Positions 1 through 5,784 of a stretch of DNA of 5,784 nucleotides are shown here, in pieces. Numbering within the stretch: the first letter of the stretch is position 1; the number at the start of each line of letters is the position of its first letter. A program made the position numbers and the translations under genes. Under the pieces are notes generated by a model, which saw only the letters and a list, made by a program, of their open reading frames with translations, was not told the DNA's origin and did no database searches. The stretch is from a bacterium (GTDB lineage: Bacteria; Bdellovibrionota; Bdellovibrionia; Bdellovibrionales; UBA1609): positions 1 to 5,784 of the forward strand of contig JAJYHS010000229.1 in assembly GCA_021784635.1 (NCBI GenBank). The letters are read 5' to 3'.

Positions 1-411
1 GGACTGCCCAACCCCTGTTATTTTTTAGCGCGCGAAAAAAAGGCGTACTACCACGCGCTGTGCACGATGGCCGGCAATTTTACTACTCTTCTCTGGGAGA
101 CCGCTTTTCGAAAATTTGACCACGAACTCGGTTTGCCGCGCTCAGTGCTTTTGCCATACCTCGAGCGCACGTGTGAGAACTTGGCTCTAGAATTAAAAGC
201 AAACCAGATGAAGTCGGTTCTTACTGGCCCTTTACAAAGAGGCGACTCAAAAACACTCATTCAACACCTCGATGCCCTTCAGGGCACCATTGAACAGTCT
301 CTTTATTACTCATTTGTGAACTATTTTTTCAAACGAGCCAATTCGCCCGATAGTGAACAGGCCGAACCACGCCTACCAACCGGTGAACTGTCGAGGGGGG
401 AATTTCTATGA
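1..411 (+). CDS. Rossmann/DUF2520 oxidoreductase, C-terminal part (5' truncated); candidate ketopantoate reductase
   Basis: The frame is open from base 1 to the TGA at 409-411, giving 136 visible residues, so the ATG at 67 is an internal Met and the true start is outside the window. The fragment matches the helical DUF2520 domain: YYHALCTMAGNF at fragment residues 16-27 and LTGPLQRGD at 74-82, followed by a conserved T and HLDAL. Family members carry an N-terminal NAD(P)-binding Rossmann domain, which is not visible here. The reading continues into panB through an ATGA overlap, and no panE is present. From memory, PanG of Francisella, a non-canonical ketopantoate reductase encoded near pan genes, belongs to or resembles this family. 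Reduction of ketopantoate to pantoate is therefore a reasonable inference, not shown by sequence. The last ~25 residues look like a low-conservation tail. Family call is strong, function moderate. Confidence 0.85.
   Translation, partial: GLPNPCYFLAREKKAYYHALCTMAGNFTTLLWETAFRKFDHELGLPRSVLLPYLERTCENLALELKANQMKSVLTGPLQRGDSKTLIQHLDALQGTIEQSLYYSFVNYFFKRANSPDSEQAEPRLPTGELSRGEFL
393..400 (+). promoter_or_regulatory. Shine-Dalgarno for panB
   Basis: GAGGGGGG lies 7 nt before the panB ATG, inside the last codons of the DUF2520 gene. It fixes the ATG at 408 as the start and fits translational coupling across the ATGA overlap. Confidence 0.7.
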
Positions 412-1235
412 ACGTACTTGATTTTAAAAAACGCAAAAAATCGGGGCAAAAAATTTCAATGGTTACTGTCTACGATTACACAAGTGCTTGTATCGCCGCC
501 AGAACCGATATTGACGTTCTTTTGGTTGGTGACAGCGCCGCCATGACCATGCACGGTTTTGCATCTACGTTGCCGGCCACTATCGAAATGATGGAGCTTC
601 ATTCGGCTTCGGTCGCGCGCGCCGTGCAAGCGCAATCCGCGTCGAGTCTAAACGACGCTCAAAAAACCAAAAAGTTTGTTGTTGCTGATCTACCTTTTCT
701 TTCATACCGAAAGGATCTACGCGCAAACGTTGAGGCTGCTGAGCGGCTCATGCGAACGGGCGCTCACGCTGTAAAGCTTGAGGGTGCAGTCGGTAACGAA
801 GATTTTATCCGTCATCTAGTTGAGTCTGGCGTGCCTGTGATGGGTCACATCGGGCTCACTCCCCAATCCGTTCATCAACTCGGCGGCTTTCGCGTACAGG
901 GGCGGGAAGTAAGTGACGCCGAACGCTTGCTCGCTGCCGCACGCTCCCTTGAAGAGGCTGGTGCGTTTTCGATCGTCCTCGAATGCGTCCCGAGCGCCTT
1001 AGCGAGACAAATCACGCAAAACTTAAGCATTCCCACAATTGGCATTGGCGCCGGCCCCGACACCGACGGACAAGTTCTAGTCTGGCAAGATCTTTTGGGC
1101 CTCAACACGGAGTTTCGCCCGCGGTTCGTTCGAAGCTATTGCGCTGGCGCCGAAATATTTACCCAAGCTCTCAACTCCTATGCTCGCGATGTATCTTCGG
1201 GAGCATTCCCTTCGCTGAAAGAGAGCTACGAATGA
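408..1235 (+). CDS. panB: 3-methyl-2-oxobutanoate hydroxymethyltransferase (ketopantoate hydroxymethyltransferase)
   Basis: Cytosolic TIM-barrel enzyme that transfers the one-carbon unit of 5,10-methylene-THF to 2-oxoisovalerate, giving ketopantoate, the first committed step to pantothenate. The 275 residues compare with about 264 in E. coli. Visible signatures are the metal-binding GDS (D42, S43), ADLPF (D94), VKLEG (K123, E125), the GHIGLTPQSVHQLGGF block at 147-161, the LECVP catalytic glutamate (E192) and GIGAGPDTDGQ at 212-222. All residues expected for metal and substrate binding are present. Oddity: about 13 extra residues, rich in Ser, Gln and Lys, sit around residues 75-89, just before the strand carrying D94, and the usual RRG after the conserved His reads ARAV. 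The start is set by a strong SD and the ATGA overlap with the gene before. The gene ends in an ATGA overlap with panC. Confidence 0.97.
   Translation: MNVLDFKKRKKSGQKISMVTVYDYTSACIAARTDIDVLLVGDSAAMTMHGFASTLPATIEMMELHSASVARAVQAQSASSLNDAQKTKKFVVADLPFLSYRKDLRANVEAAERLMRTGAHAVKLEGAVGNEDFIRHLVESGVPVMGHIGLTPQSVHQLGGFRVQGREVSDAERLLAAARSLEEAGAFSIVLECVPSALARQITQNLSIPTIGIGAGPDTDGQVLVWQDLLGLNTEFRPRFVRSYCAGAEIFTQALNSYARDVSSGAFPSLKESYE
1217..1225 (+). promoter_or_regulatory. Weak Shine-Dalgarno for panC
   Basis: The purine run GAAAGAGAG lies 6 nt before the ATG at 1232. It is weaker than the other ribosome binding sites in the operon, so panC translation may depend on ribosomes finishing panB at the ATGA overlap. 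This site places the start at 1232 rather than at upstream in-frame Met codons. Confidence 0.5.
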
Positions 1236-2071
1236 AAATACTTGAAAGCCTCAAAAATTGGCAATGCGAGCGGCGCGAGTTCGATATTTCGGGTACCCGC
1301 ACAAAACAAAATACGATCGGATTTATACCGACCATGGGCGCGCTTCACAACGGTCATTTGTCGCTTGTTGAACAGGCGCGACGCGAAAACAACGTCGTCG
1401 TAGCGAGTATATTCGTTAACCCCACACAGTTTAATAATGCCGAAGATTTAATTAAATACCCGCGCGACATCGCGCGCGATATCGAATTTTTGCACGGCCA
1501 TAACGTAGATTATTTGCTCCTCCCGAGCGAGAGCGAAATGTACGAAGATCAATATCGCTTTCGGCTCAGCGAGTGCGAAGAAAGCAAAATTCTTTGCGGA
1601 GCTTTTCGCCCCGGTCATTTCGATGGCGTGTTAACCGTTGTCATGAAACTTCTCAATCTTGTACGCGCGAATCGATGCTATATGGGCGAAAAGGATTTTC
1701 AACAAATGCGGCTCATTAAGCGTATGGCTAGCACTTTTTTTATTGAAACTGAAATTGTCGCCTGCCCCATTGTCCGCGAAAGTTCGGGCCTTGCCATGAG
1801 CTCGCGAAACGAACGTTTATCCGCAATTGGTCGCGTTTACGCGTCTAAACTTTTTGAAACTCTCAAAACGGCGGATAGTTCCGCAATTGCCCTGCGTGAG
1901 CTATCGCGGCTTGGTTTTCAGGTGGAATACGTTGAAGAACACTGGGGGAGAAGATTGGCCGCCGTCTGGTTTGAAGGCGTGCGGCTTATTGATAATGTTT
2001 CAATTCACGTGAGCCCCACAAATAACGTCGAACAAGGCGCAGCTACAACAACGCTAGGAGCCACACCGTGA
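1232..2071 (+). CDS. panC: Pantothenate synthetase (pantoate--beta-alanine ligase)
   Basis: Cytosolic ATP-dependent ligase that activates pantoate as the adenylate and condenses it with beta-alanine to pantothenate. The 279-residue protein has the nucleotidyltransferase signature PTMGALHNGH at 33-42 (HxGH variant, H39 and H42), the pantoate-binding FVNPTQF at 61-67, RPGHFDGV at 126-133, YMGEKDFQQ at 150-158 and GLAMSSRN at 186-193. Start at 1232 is chosen because the protein then begins just before the family N-terminus and overlaps panB by ATGA; the frame is open upstream to 983 only as a panB shadow. Oddities: the segment from SSRN (190-193) to RLIDN (251-255) is about 25 residues shorter than in E. 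coli PanC, so the C-terminal lid domain is compact. In turn there is a ~24-residue polar tail after RLIDN. The adenylation core appears intact, so activity is expected. Confidence 0.96.
   Translation: MKILESLKNWQCERREFDISGTRTKQNTIGFIPTMGALHNGHLSLVEQARRENNVVVASIFVNPTQFNNAEDLIKYPRDIARDIEFLHGHNVDYLLLPSESEMYEDQYRFRLSECEESKILCGAFRPGHFDGVLTVVMKLLNLVRANRCYMGEKDFQQMRLIKRMASTFFIETEIVACPIVRESSGLAMSSRNERLSAIGRVYASKLFETLKTADSSAIALRELSRLGFQVEYVEEHWGRRLAAVWFEGVRLIDNVSIHVSPTNNVEQGAATTTLGATP
2055..2060 (+). promoter_or_regulatory. Shine-Dalgarno for coaBC (supports GTG start)
   Basis: TAGGAG lies 7 nt before the GTG at 2068, within the last codons of panC. A good match at ideal spacing supports the non-ATG start, which overlaps the panC stop as GTGA. 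Confidence 0.75.
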
Positions 2072-3312
2072 AACCAAATAAAATACTTATCGGCATTACC
2101 GGCTCAATTGCCGCTTATAAAAGCGCCGAACTTATTTCTCGACTCATAAAGCACGGAAACGAAGTGGAGGTTATTGCCACGCAGAGCGCACTGAAATTTC
2201 TAGGTGAAGCGACAATTGAGGGTCTTACCGGTCGGCCCGTCAACGCAAGCCTCTTTGAACGCGGCAATATGATGGATCATATTCGTCTTGCACGGTGGGC
2301 AGATATTTTCGTCATTGCACCGCTTTCAGCACAGCATTTAACGTCACTTGCGCGAGGCGAAGCAAACGATTTACTCAGCGCCACGGCACTTGCCTTCGAA
2401 CGTAATAAACCTTTTTTGATCGCCCCGGCGATGAATGTTCAAATGTGGTCCCATCCGGCTACGCAAGAAAATGTGCGTCTTCTCAAATCGTACGGCGCTA
2501 CACTCATCGAACCGGATGAAGGTTTACTCGCCTGTGGCGAAATTGGCGTCGGCCGTATGGCCGAGCCAGAAAAAATCGAACGACATATAACGAACGCCCT
2601 TCGCGTTGCGAAGAACATTTCAGTACTCATAACCTTCGGCGGGACGCGTGAGGTAATTGACGGTGTTCGCGCCATCACTAATACTAGCACCGGGCAAACT
2701 GGCGCCGAGCTTGCCGACTTGTTTTATGAAAGCGGTTTTGACGTGGCGGCCATTGCGGCTCGTAGTTCCGTCACTCCGGTCAATGCACCGATAGTTTCAC
2801 AATTTGAAACGCATGCCGACTTAAATGAAAGCCTCCGCGAGCGACTTCGTGCGCGCCCCCATCAAGCGGTTATTCACGTCGCTGCGGTCAGCGACTTCTC
2901 AGTCGAAGCCATCGGGGTCGGCGAAAAAACGTTTTCGCCTTCCGCCGAAGTTAAACTGTCATCTGATAACCGAATGGTTTTACAGCTCAAACGTAACCCT
3001 AAAATCGTGAACCTTCTTAAAGAATACGCGCGCGATTTAAAGCTCAAAGTGATCGCCTTTAAGCTTACTAAATCGGCAAATCATCAAGACCGGGAACAAG
3101 CTTCTCTTAAGCTCCTCAATTCTCCGGGAGTGGATTTTGTGGTCCATAATGATCTCAGCGACTCTGAACAAGCAAGCCATCGCCGCGAGTTTACGATTTA
3201 TTCAAAAGGCCAGCCGCCGCTTGCGGTAAAAGGTACTTTTGATTTGGCTAAAATTCTCATGTCGCTTATCGAAGGCGATTCGCCCCGCCGACAAAATGAG
3301 GTGCAAACATGA
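2068..3312 (+). CDS. coaBC: Bifunctional phosphopantothenoylcysteine decarboxylase / phosphopantothenate--cysteine ligase
   Basis: Converts 4'-phosphopantothenate plus cysteine to 4'-phosphopantetheine. The 414 residues fit the fused family (about 400). The N-terminal FMN-dependent CoaC domain (about 1-185) shows GITGSIAAYK at 9-18, the catalytic His in MDHIRLARWAD (H71), PAMNVQMW at 120-127 and LLACGEIGVGRMAEP at 153-167 with the catalytic Cys (C156). The CoaB ligase domain (about 186-405) shows VLITFGGTRE at 186-195, VRAITN at 200-205, AAVSDF at 272-277 and a lysine at 296 that aligns with the essential Lys of the usual KIKK motif. Oddities lie in CoaB: GGTRE for GPTRE, TSTGQTG for the common SSGKMG, NPKI for NPDI, and AFKLT in place of GFAAET. 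The FKL form is, as I recall, known from other CoaB types. Start GTG, overlapping panC by 4 nt. Coupled to coaX by ATGA. Confidence 0.96.
   Translation: MKPNKILIGITGSIAAYKSAELISRLIKHGNEVEVIATQSALKFLGEATIEGLTGRPVNASLFERGNMMDHIRLARWADIFVIAPLSAQHLTSLARGEANDLLSATALAFERNKPFLIAPAMNVQMWSHPATQENVRLLKSYGATLIEPDEGLLACGEIGVGRMAEPEKIERHITNALRVAKNISVLITFGGTREVIDGVRAITNTSTGQTGAELADLFYESGFDVAAIAARSSVTPVNAPIVSQFETHADLNESLRERLRARPHQAVIHVAAVSDFSVEAIGVGEKTFSPSAEVKLSSDNRMVLQLKRNPKIVNLLKEYARDLKLKVIAFKLTKSANHQDREQASLKLLNSPGVDFVVHNDLSDSEQASHRREFTIYSKGQPPLAVKGTFDLAKILMSLIEGDSPRRQNEVQT
3298..3303 (+). promoter_or_regulatory. Shine-Dalgarno for coaX
   Basis: GAGGTG lies 5 nt before the ATG at 3309, within the last codons of coaBC. 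It supports this start, which gives the expected [10 protein letters not shown]-terminus. Confidence 0.7.
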
Positions 3313-4151
3313 TTTTGTGTCTCGATATCGGCAACAGCCAAATTTATGGCGGCGTTTTTGACAAGAATGAACTTCTTTTTCAATTCCGTCGTTCGTCTAA
3401 ATCCGCCAGCAGCTCAGATGAAATCGGTGTATTTTTGCGTTCCGTTCTTCGCGAAAATGATATCGACCCCGATCAAATAGCCCGAATCGGCGTATGCACT
3501 GTTGTGCCCGAGCTTCTACATTCATTGCGAAATGCTTGCCGCAAGTATTTTAATAAACAAGAACCATTTATTTTACAGGCGGGCGTAAAAACCGGGCTAA
3601 ATATCCGGTATCGCAACCCACTTGAACTTGGCTCTGATCGTATCGCTAACGCCGTCGCCGCAGTTCAACTGTTCCCGAATGAAAATTTGATTATCATTGA
3701 CATGGGCACGGCTACGACTTTTTGTACGATTAATGCCAAACACGAATTTTTGGGTGGCGCCATTATGCCCGGTATTCGTATTTCGATGCGGGCCCTTGTG
3801 TCGAATACTTCAAAACTGCCGGCCGTTGAAATCTTAAAACCCGCTGAAGCACTGGGGCGCTCAACGGTCGAAGGTATTCAGTCCGGACTTTATTTTGGAG
3901 CTATCGGTGCAATTCGCGAAATAACTACGCGCTTGCGCCGTGAGGCTTTTGGCGATCAAGCTGCCGTTCGCGTCATCGGTACGGGAGGGTTTGCAAGCGT
4001 TTTTGATACTGCTCAAGTGTTTGACGTTGAAATTCCCGATCTTGTACTTCAGGGAATCCACTTGGCGCTTCAGCTTAACCTATTGCCAACAAAGCGGACG
4101 GTAAAAAAACAAGCAGGAGAAACTCATGATCAACAAAATGTTAAAATGTAA
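3309..4151 (+). CDS. coaX: Type III pantothenate kinase
   Basis: Cytosolic ASKHA-fold kinase that phosphorylates pantothenate to 4'-phosphopantothenate, the entry step to CoA. Known type III enzymes need a monovalent cation and are not feedback-inhibited by CoA, unlike CoaA. The 280 residues show the first phosphate motif DIGNS at 6-10, the pantothenate-binding YRNP at 101-104 (commonly YDNP) followed by LGSDRIANA with catalytic Asp D110, the second phosphate motif DMGTATT at 131-137, GGAIMPGI at 149-156 and TGG at 225-227. The last ~20 residues (about 261-280) are polar, basic and beyond the usual family end. Part of this tail is encoded where panD overlaps in another frame, so it is probably an unconserved extension. 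It sits between coaBC and panD, and no coaA is visible. Confidence 0.96.
   Translation: MILCLDIGNSQIYGGVFDKNELLFQFRRSSKSASSSDEIGVFLRSVLRENDIDPDQIARIGVCTVVPELLHSLRNACRKYFNKQEPFILQAGVKTGLNIRYRNPLELGSDRIANAVAAVQLFPNENLIIIDMGTATTFCTINAKHEFLGGAIMPGIRISMRALVSNTSKLPAVEILKPAEALGRSTVEGIQSGLYFGAIGAIREITTRLRREAFGDQAAVRVIGTGGFASVFDTAQVFDVEIPDLVLQGIHLALQLNLLPTKRTVKKQAGETHDQQNVKM
4115..4120 (+). promoter_or_regulatory. Shine-Dalgarno deciding the panD start
   Basis: AGGAGA lies 5 nt before the ATG at 4126, inside coaX. It selects this start over the in-frame ATG at 4138, where no comparable purine motif at normal spacing is present. Confidence 0.75.
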
Positions 4152-4485
4152 AATTCATCGCGCAACCGTCACTGATGCCGATCTCAATTATGAGGGGTCT
4201 ATTTCTATCGACCCGAAACTTTGCGATTTGGCCGGTCTCTTGCCGTTCGAGCAGGTCGATATATATAACTGCAATAACGGCGAACGGTTTTCAACTTACG
4301 TCATTTACGGGGCGCCAGGTGGTATTTGTTTAAACGGCGCTGCTGCCAGAAAAGTTCAAAAAGGTGACACCGTGATCATTTGTGCCTACGCCGATTATTC
4401 TTCTGAAGAGGCTGCGGCCCATAACCCGCGATTGGTTTACGTAAATACGAAAAATGAACCGCTAAACGTGAAGCATGGGATTTAG
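4126..4485 (+). CDS. panD: Aspartate 1-decarboxylase (pyruvoyl-dependent), proenzyme
   Basis: Makes beta-alanine from L-aspartate for PanC. The 119-residue proenzyme aligns from its first Met with E. coli PanD (MI-xx-ML-xx-K-I/L-HR). Visible are K9, the self-cleavage site YEGS with G24-S25, which yields a short beta chain and an alpha chain beginning with a pyruvoyl group, the NGERFSTY block at 51-58 (R54, T57, Y58) and LNGAAAR at 69-75. All residues needed for processing and catalysis are there. No maturation factor gene (panZ/panM) is seen nearby. As far as I recall that factor is confined to enterobacteria and relatives, so self-processing is expected. The start overlaps coaX by 26 nt. The TAG stop shares bases with the TAA stop of the opposing gene, so panD is the last gene of the operon. 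Confidence 0.97.
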   Translation: MINKMLKCKIHRATVTDADLNYEGSISIDPKLCDLAGLLPFEQVDIYNCNNGERFSTYVIYGAPGGICLNGAAARKVQKGDTVIICAYADYSSEEAAAHNPRLVYVNTKNEPLNVKHGI

Positions 4486-5784
4486 TACATCCGAAACCGA
4501 CGTACGCCGTCAATCACGGCAAGAGGGCGAAGCGCCGTCGGCTCCGTTTCGTCTGTTACGACGCTTTGCCATTTGAGCCATCGCCCCCAACTTGAAAGCC
4601 GGTCCGGATTCTCAAGCGGGCCTTCTAAGTGTCGAGCGAGCCTAAGCGACGACAAATTAAACTCCATAAATTCTTCGCCTGGATGCAAGCTCAAATACCG
4701 GCGCAACCCTAATGTTAACGCTTGCGGCCAGTTCACATCCCGAGGCGAACATTCGCGAACAAATAAAACGCGTTTCACTCCACCGCCGAATTGTACAAGA
4801 TTATTAACAGATGGAATTCGGCACGAAACGTAAATCACTCGGTTGACCTGATGCCGCTTAAATAATTTCGCGCGGTTAAACTCGTGAGTGACATCGCTTG
4901 ATAGCACGTATTGCCTGATCCCATATTCAACGAACGTTAGAATATGCGGGCTCGGCCATTCGCCCATTTCAATTTTTTCGATCGGGAACACGTCCCGCGA
5001 AGAGCGATCAATGACCATATATCGAATCGGATCGCGCTTTGGTATCGACACCGCTCGCAGCGCAGCTTGTCTTGCGCTTTTATTTAACATCAGCGGCATC
5101 AACCAGTTATTCACGATACTTACAAAATCTGAATTCGCTCTTGCCAGCGATTTTGGGTTTTTTAACGAATCGATCGAATTGATGCTCGGCTCATCCAAAA
5201 AAATGAGATTTTTTAAAAACCGCTCTTTCTGCCTAATCCCCAGAGCCGCGTAGGCCTTTTCTAGACTTCTCACAAACACCGGCACGAGGCCCCAACTCGT
5301 TGGTCCGAGTTTTTGATCCACAATGAAGCTATCGCCGTATTCGTTATGAATGTCACAATAGGTCTGATGCGCCACAATCACGTGACGGGAACGACAATAA
5401 TTTCCAAGCCCTTTCAGATTTGCAATCCACGAGTCACTTGAGCCATTCGAATGATCATTCACTCCCCAGAGGTTTTCGTCTAAGAGAAATTCGCTTTTTA
5501 CCGCTGCCGAAAAATCAGAATCGGTTGGAAATTGCGCAAATAGTACGGCCCGTTCCAAAATTTTTGGTTTCATAAGAACATCGGAGCTGATGTCAATTCG
5601 CCCTGGCGTAATAAGAAGCTGGTGCTTGATCCGCTCTTGAATATGAATAGTTGTCGGGAAGACACTGCTTAATAGCGGCACAATCCGCTGGAGTGAACTA
5701 AGCCTCTCCAAAAGGTTTGAGCGAACGACATCTGGACTTACTTTTGCGCCAAAGAGCCGCGTCTCGGCGGAGCACTGTTGTACC
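4482..5784 (-). CDS. Hypothetical protein, 5' end beyond the window
   Basis: I do not recognise this protein. The minus frame is open from the window's right edge to the TAA at 4484-4482, about 434 codons. The first usable start inside the window is a TTG at 5711-5709 with no Shine-Dalgarno before it, and the 24 codons upstream are open with no other ATG, GTG or TTG, so the true start is probably outside. Counting from that TTG, the protein looks soluble, with no convincing signal peptide or membrane span in the visible part. Alternating hydrophobic strands and helices (for example RHVIVAH at 109-115, KNLIFLDEP at 167-175, [10 protein letters not shown] at 289-298, [10 protein letters not shown] at 312-321) suggest an alpha/beta fold. 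The C-terminal third is rich in Arg and Trp. It is convergent with panD and shares four bases with it, so it is probably not part of the CoA operon. Composition resembles its neighbours. Confidence 0.85.
   Translation of the reverse strand, partial: VQQCSAETRLFGAKVSPDVVRSNLLERLSSLQRIVPLLSSVFPTTIHIQERIKHQLLITPGRIDISSDVLMKPKILERAVLFAQFPTDSDFSAAVKSEFLLDENLWGVNDHSNGSSDSWIANLKGLGNYCRSRHVIVAHQTYCDIHNEYGDSFIVDQKLGPTSWGLVPVFVRSLEKAYAALGIRQKERFLKNLIFLDEPSINSIDSLKNPKSLARANSDFVSIVNNWLMPLMLNKSARQAALRAVSIPKRDPIRYMVIDRSSRDVFPIEKIEMGEWPSPHILTFVEYGIRQYVLSSDVTHEFNRAKLFKRHQVNRVIYVSCRIPSVNNLVQFGGGVKRVLFVRECSPRDVNWPQALTLGLRRYLSLHPGEEFMEFNLSSLRLARHLEGPLENPDRLSSWGRWLKWQSVVTDETEPTALRPLAVIDGVRRFRMY

Noticed and set aside
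48..260. Minus-strand open frame over the first gene
   Set aside because: It is antisense to the DUF2520 coding frame, which has clear conserved motifs. The minus product is low-complexity and unsupported.
67..411. Complete small gene starting at ATG 67
   Set aside because: The frame is open to base 1 and the residues before Met (YYHALCT) belong to the conserved DUF2520 motif, so this is the end of a longer gene.
983..1231. In-frame upstream ATG at 983 that would give panC an 83-residue N-terminal extension
   Set aside because: The extension lies wholly inside panB in another frame, is low-complexity and Arg/Ser-rich, matches no PanC N-terminus, and the family start fits the ATG at 1232 with its ATGA overlap.
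1469..1480. 12-bp perfect palindrome ATCGCGCGCGAT as a protein-binding or Z-DNA site
   Set aside because: It lies within panC and is explained by the RDIARDI coding repeat in a CG-rich codon context. No second copy or promoter was noticed.
4506..4536. Small inverted repeats just after panD (GCCGT/ACGGC with 5-base loop; GGCG/CGCC with 3-base loop) as an operon terminator
   Set aside because: Stems are only 4-5 bp, no U-run follows, and the bases are inside the opposing coding region.
5189..5212. LIFLDEPS in the minus-strand protein as an ABC-type Walker B motif
   Set aside because: There is no Walker A (GxxGxGKS/T) or ABC signature in the visible protein. A single hydrophobic strand followed by DEP is not enough.
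4888..5253. Plus-strand open frame opposite the hypothetical gene
   Set aside because: It is a shadow inside the much longer minus-strand frame, with no Shine-Dalgarno and no family-like features.
4482..5711. Minus-strand gene starting at TTG 5711
   Set aside because: No Shine-Dalgarno precedes the TTG and the frame continues open to the window edge. A true start outside the window is more likely.

Overview
The window is almost entirely coding. It carries most of a vitamin B5 / coenzyme A operon on the + strand: the 3' end of a DUF2520-type Rossmann oxidoreductase gene (candidate ketopantoate reductase), then panB, panC, coaBC, coaX and panD. Facing it from the right is a long minus-strand gene of unknown function that is cut off at its 5' end by the window edge. 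There is no RNA gene, insertion sequence, CRISPR array or gene-free stretch of more than about 75 bases. The start of the operon and any promoter lie to the left of the window.

How the genes work together: PanB makes ketopantoate from 2-oxoisovalerate. The DUF2520 protein plausibly reduces it to pantoate, since no panE is present here. PanD makes beta-alanine from aspartate. PanC joins pantoate and beta-alanine into pantothenate. CoaX (type III pantothenate kinase) phosphorylates pantothenate, and the bifunctional CoaBC adds cysteine and decarboxylates to give 4'-phosphopantetheine. Only the last two CoA steps (CoaD, CoaE) and 2-oxoisovalerate supply are missing. Every + strand junction is an overlap: ATGA at DUF2520/panB, panB/panC and coaBC/coaX, GTGA at panC/coaBC, and 26 nt at coaX/panD. 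This points to one polycistronic, translationally coupled unit.

The panD stop and the stop of the minus-strand gene share bases (TTAG at 4482-4485), so two transcription units collide with no spacer and no obvious intrinsic terminator.

Organism: a bacterium with Shine-Dalgarno-led genes and mid-range GC by eye. The PanB wording (GDSAAM, MHGF, GHIGLTPQSVHQLGGF) and the short-form PanC C-terminus remind me of Bdellovibrio-like, formerly deltaproteobacterial, lineages. This is recollection-based inference at low to moderate confidence. The pathway enzymes are recognisable, but several have lineage-type departures: an insertion in PanB, a shortened PanC C-terminal domain, and altered CoaB signature residues. 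I found no evidence for a wholly new system. The least explained element is the minus-strand gene.
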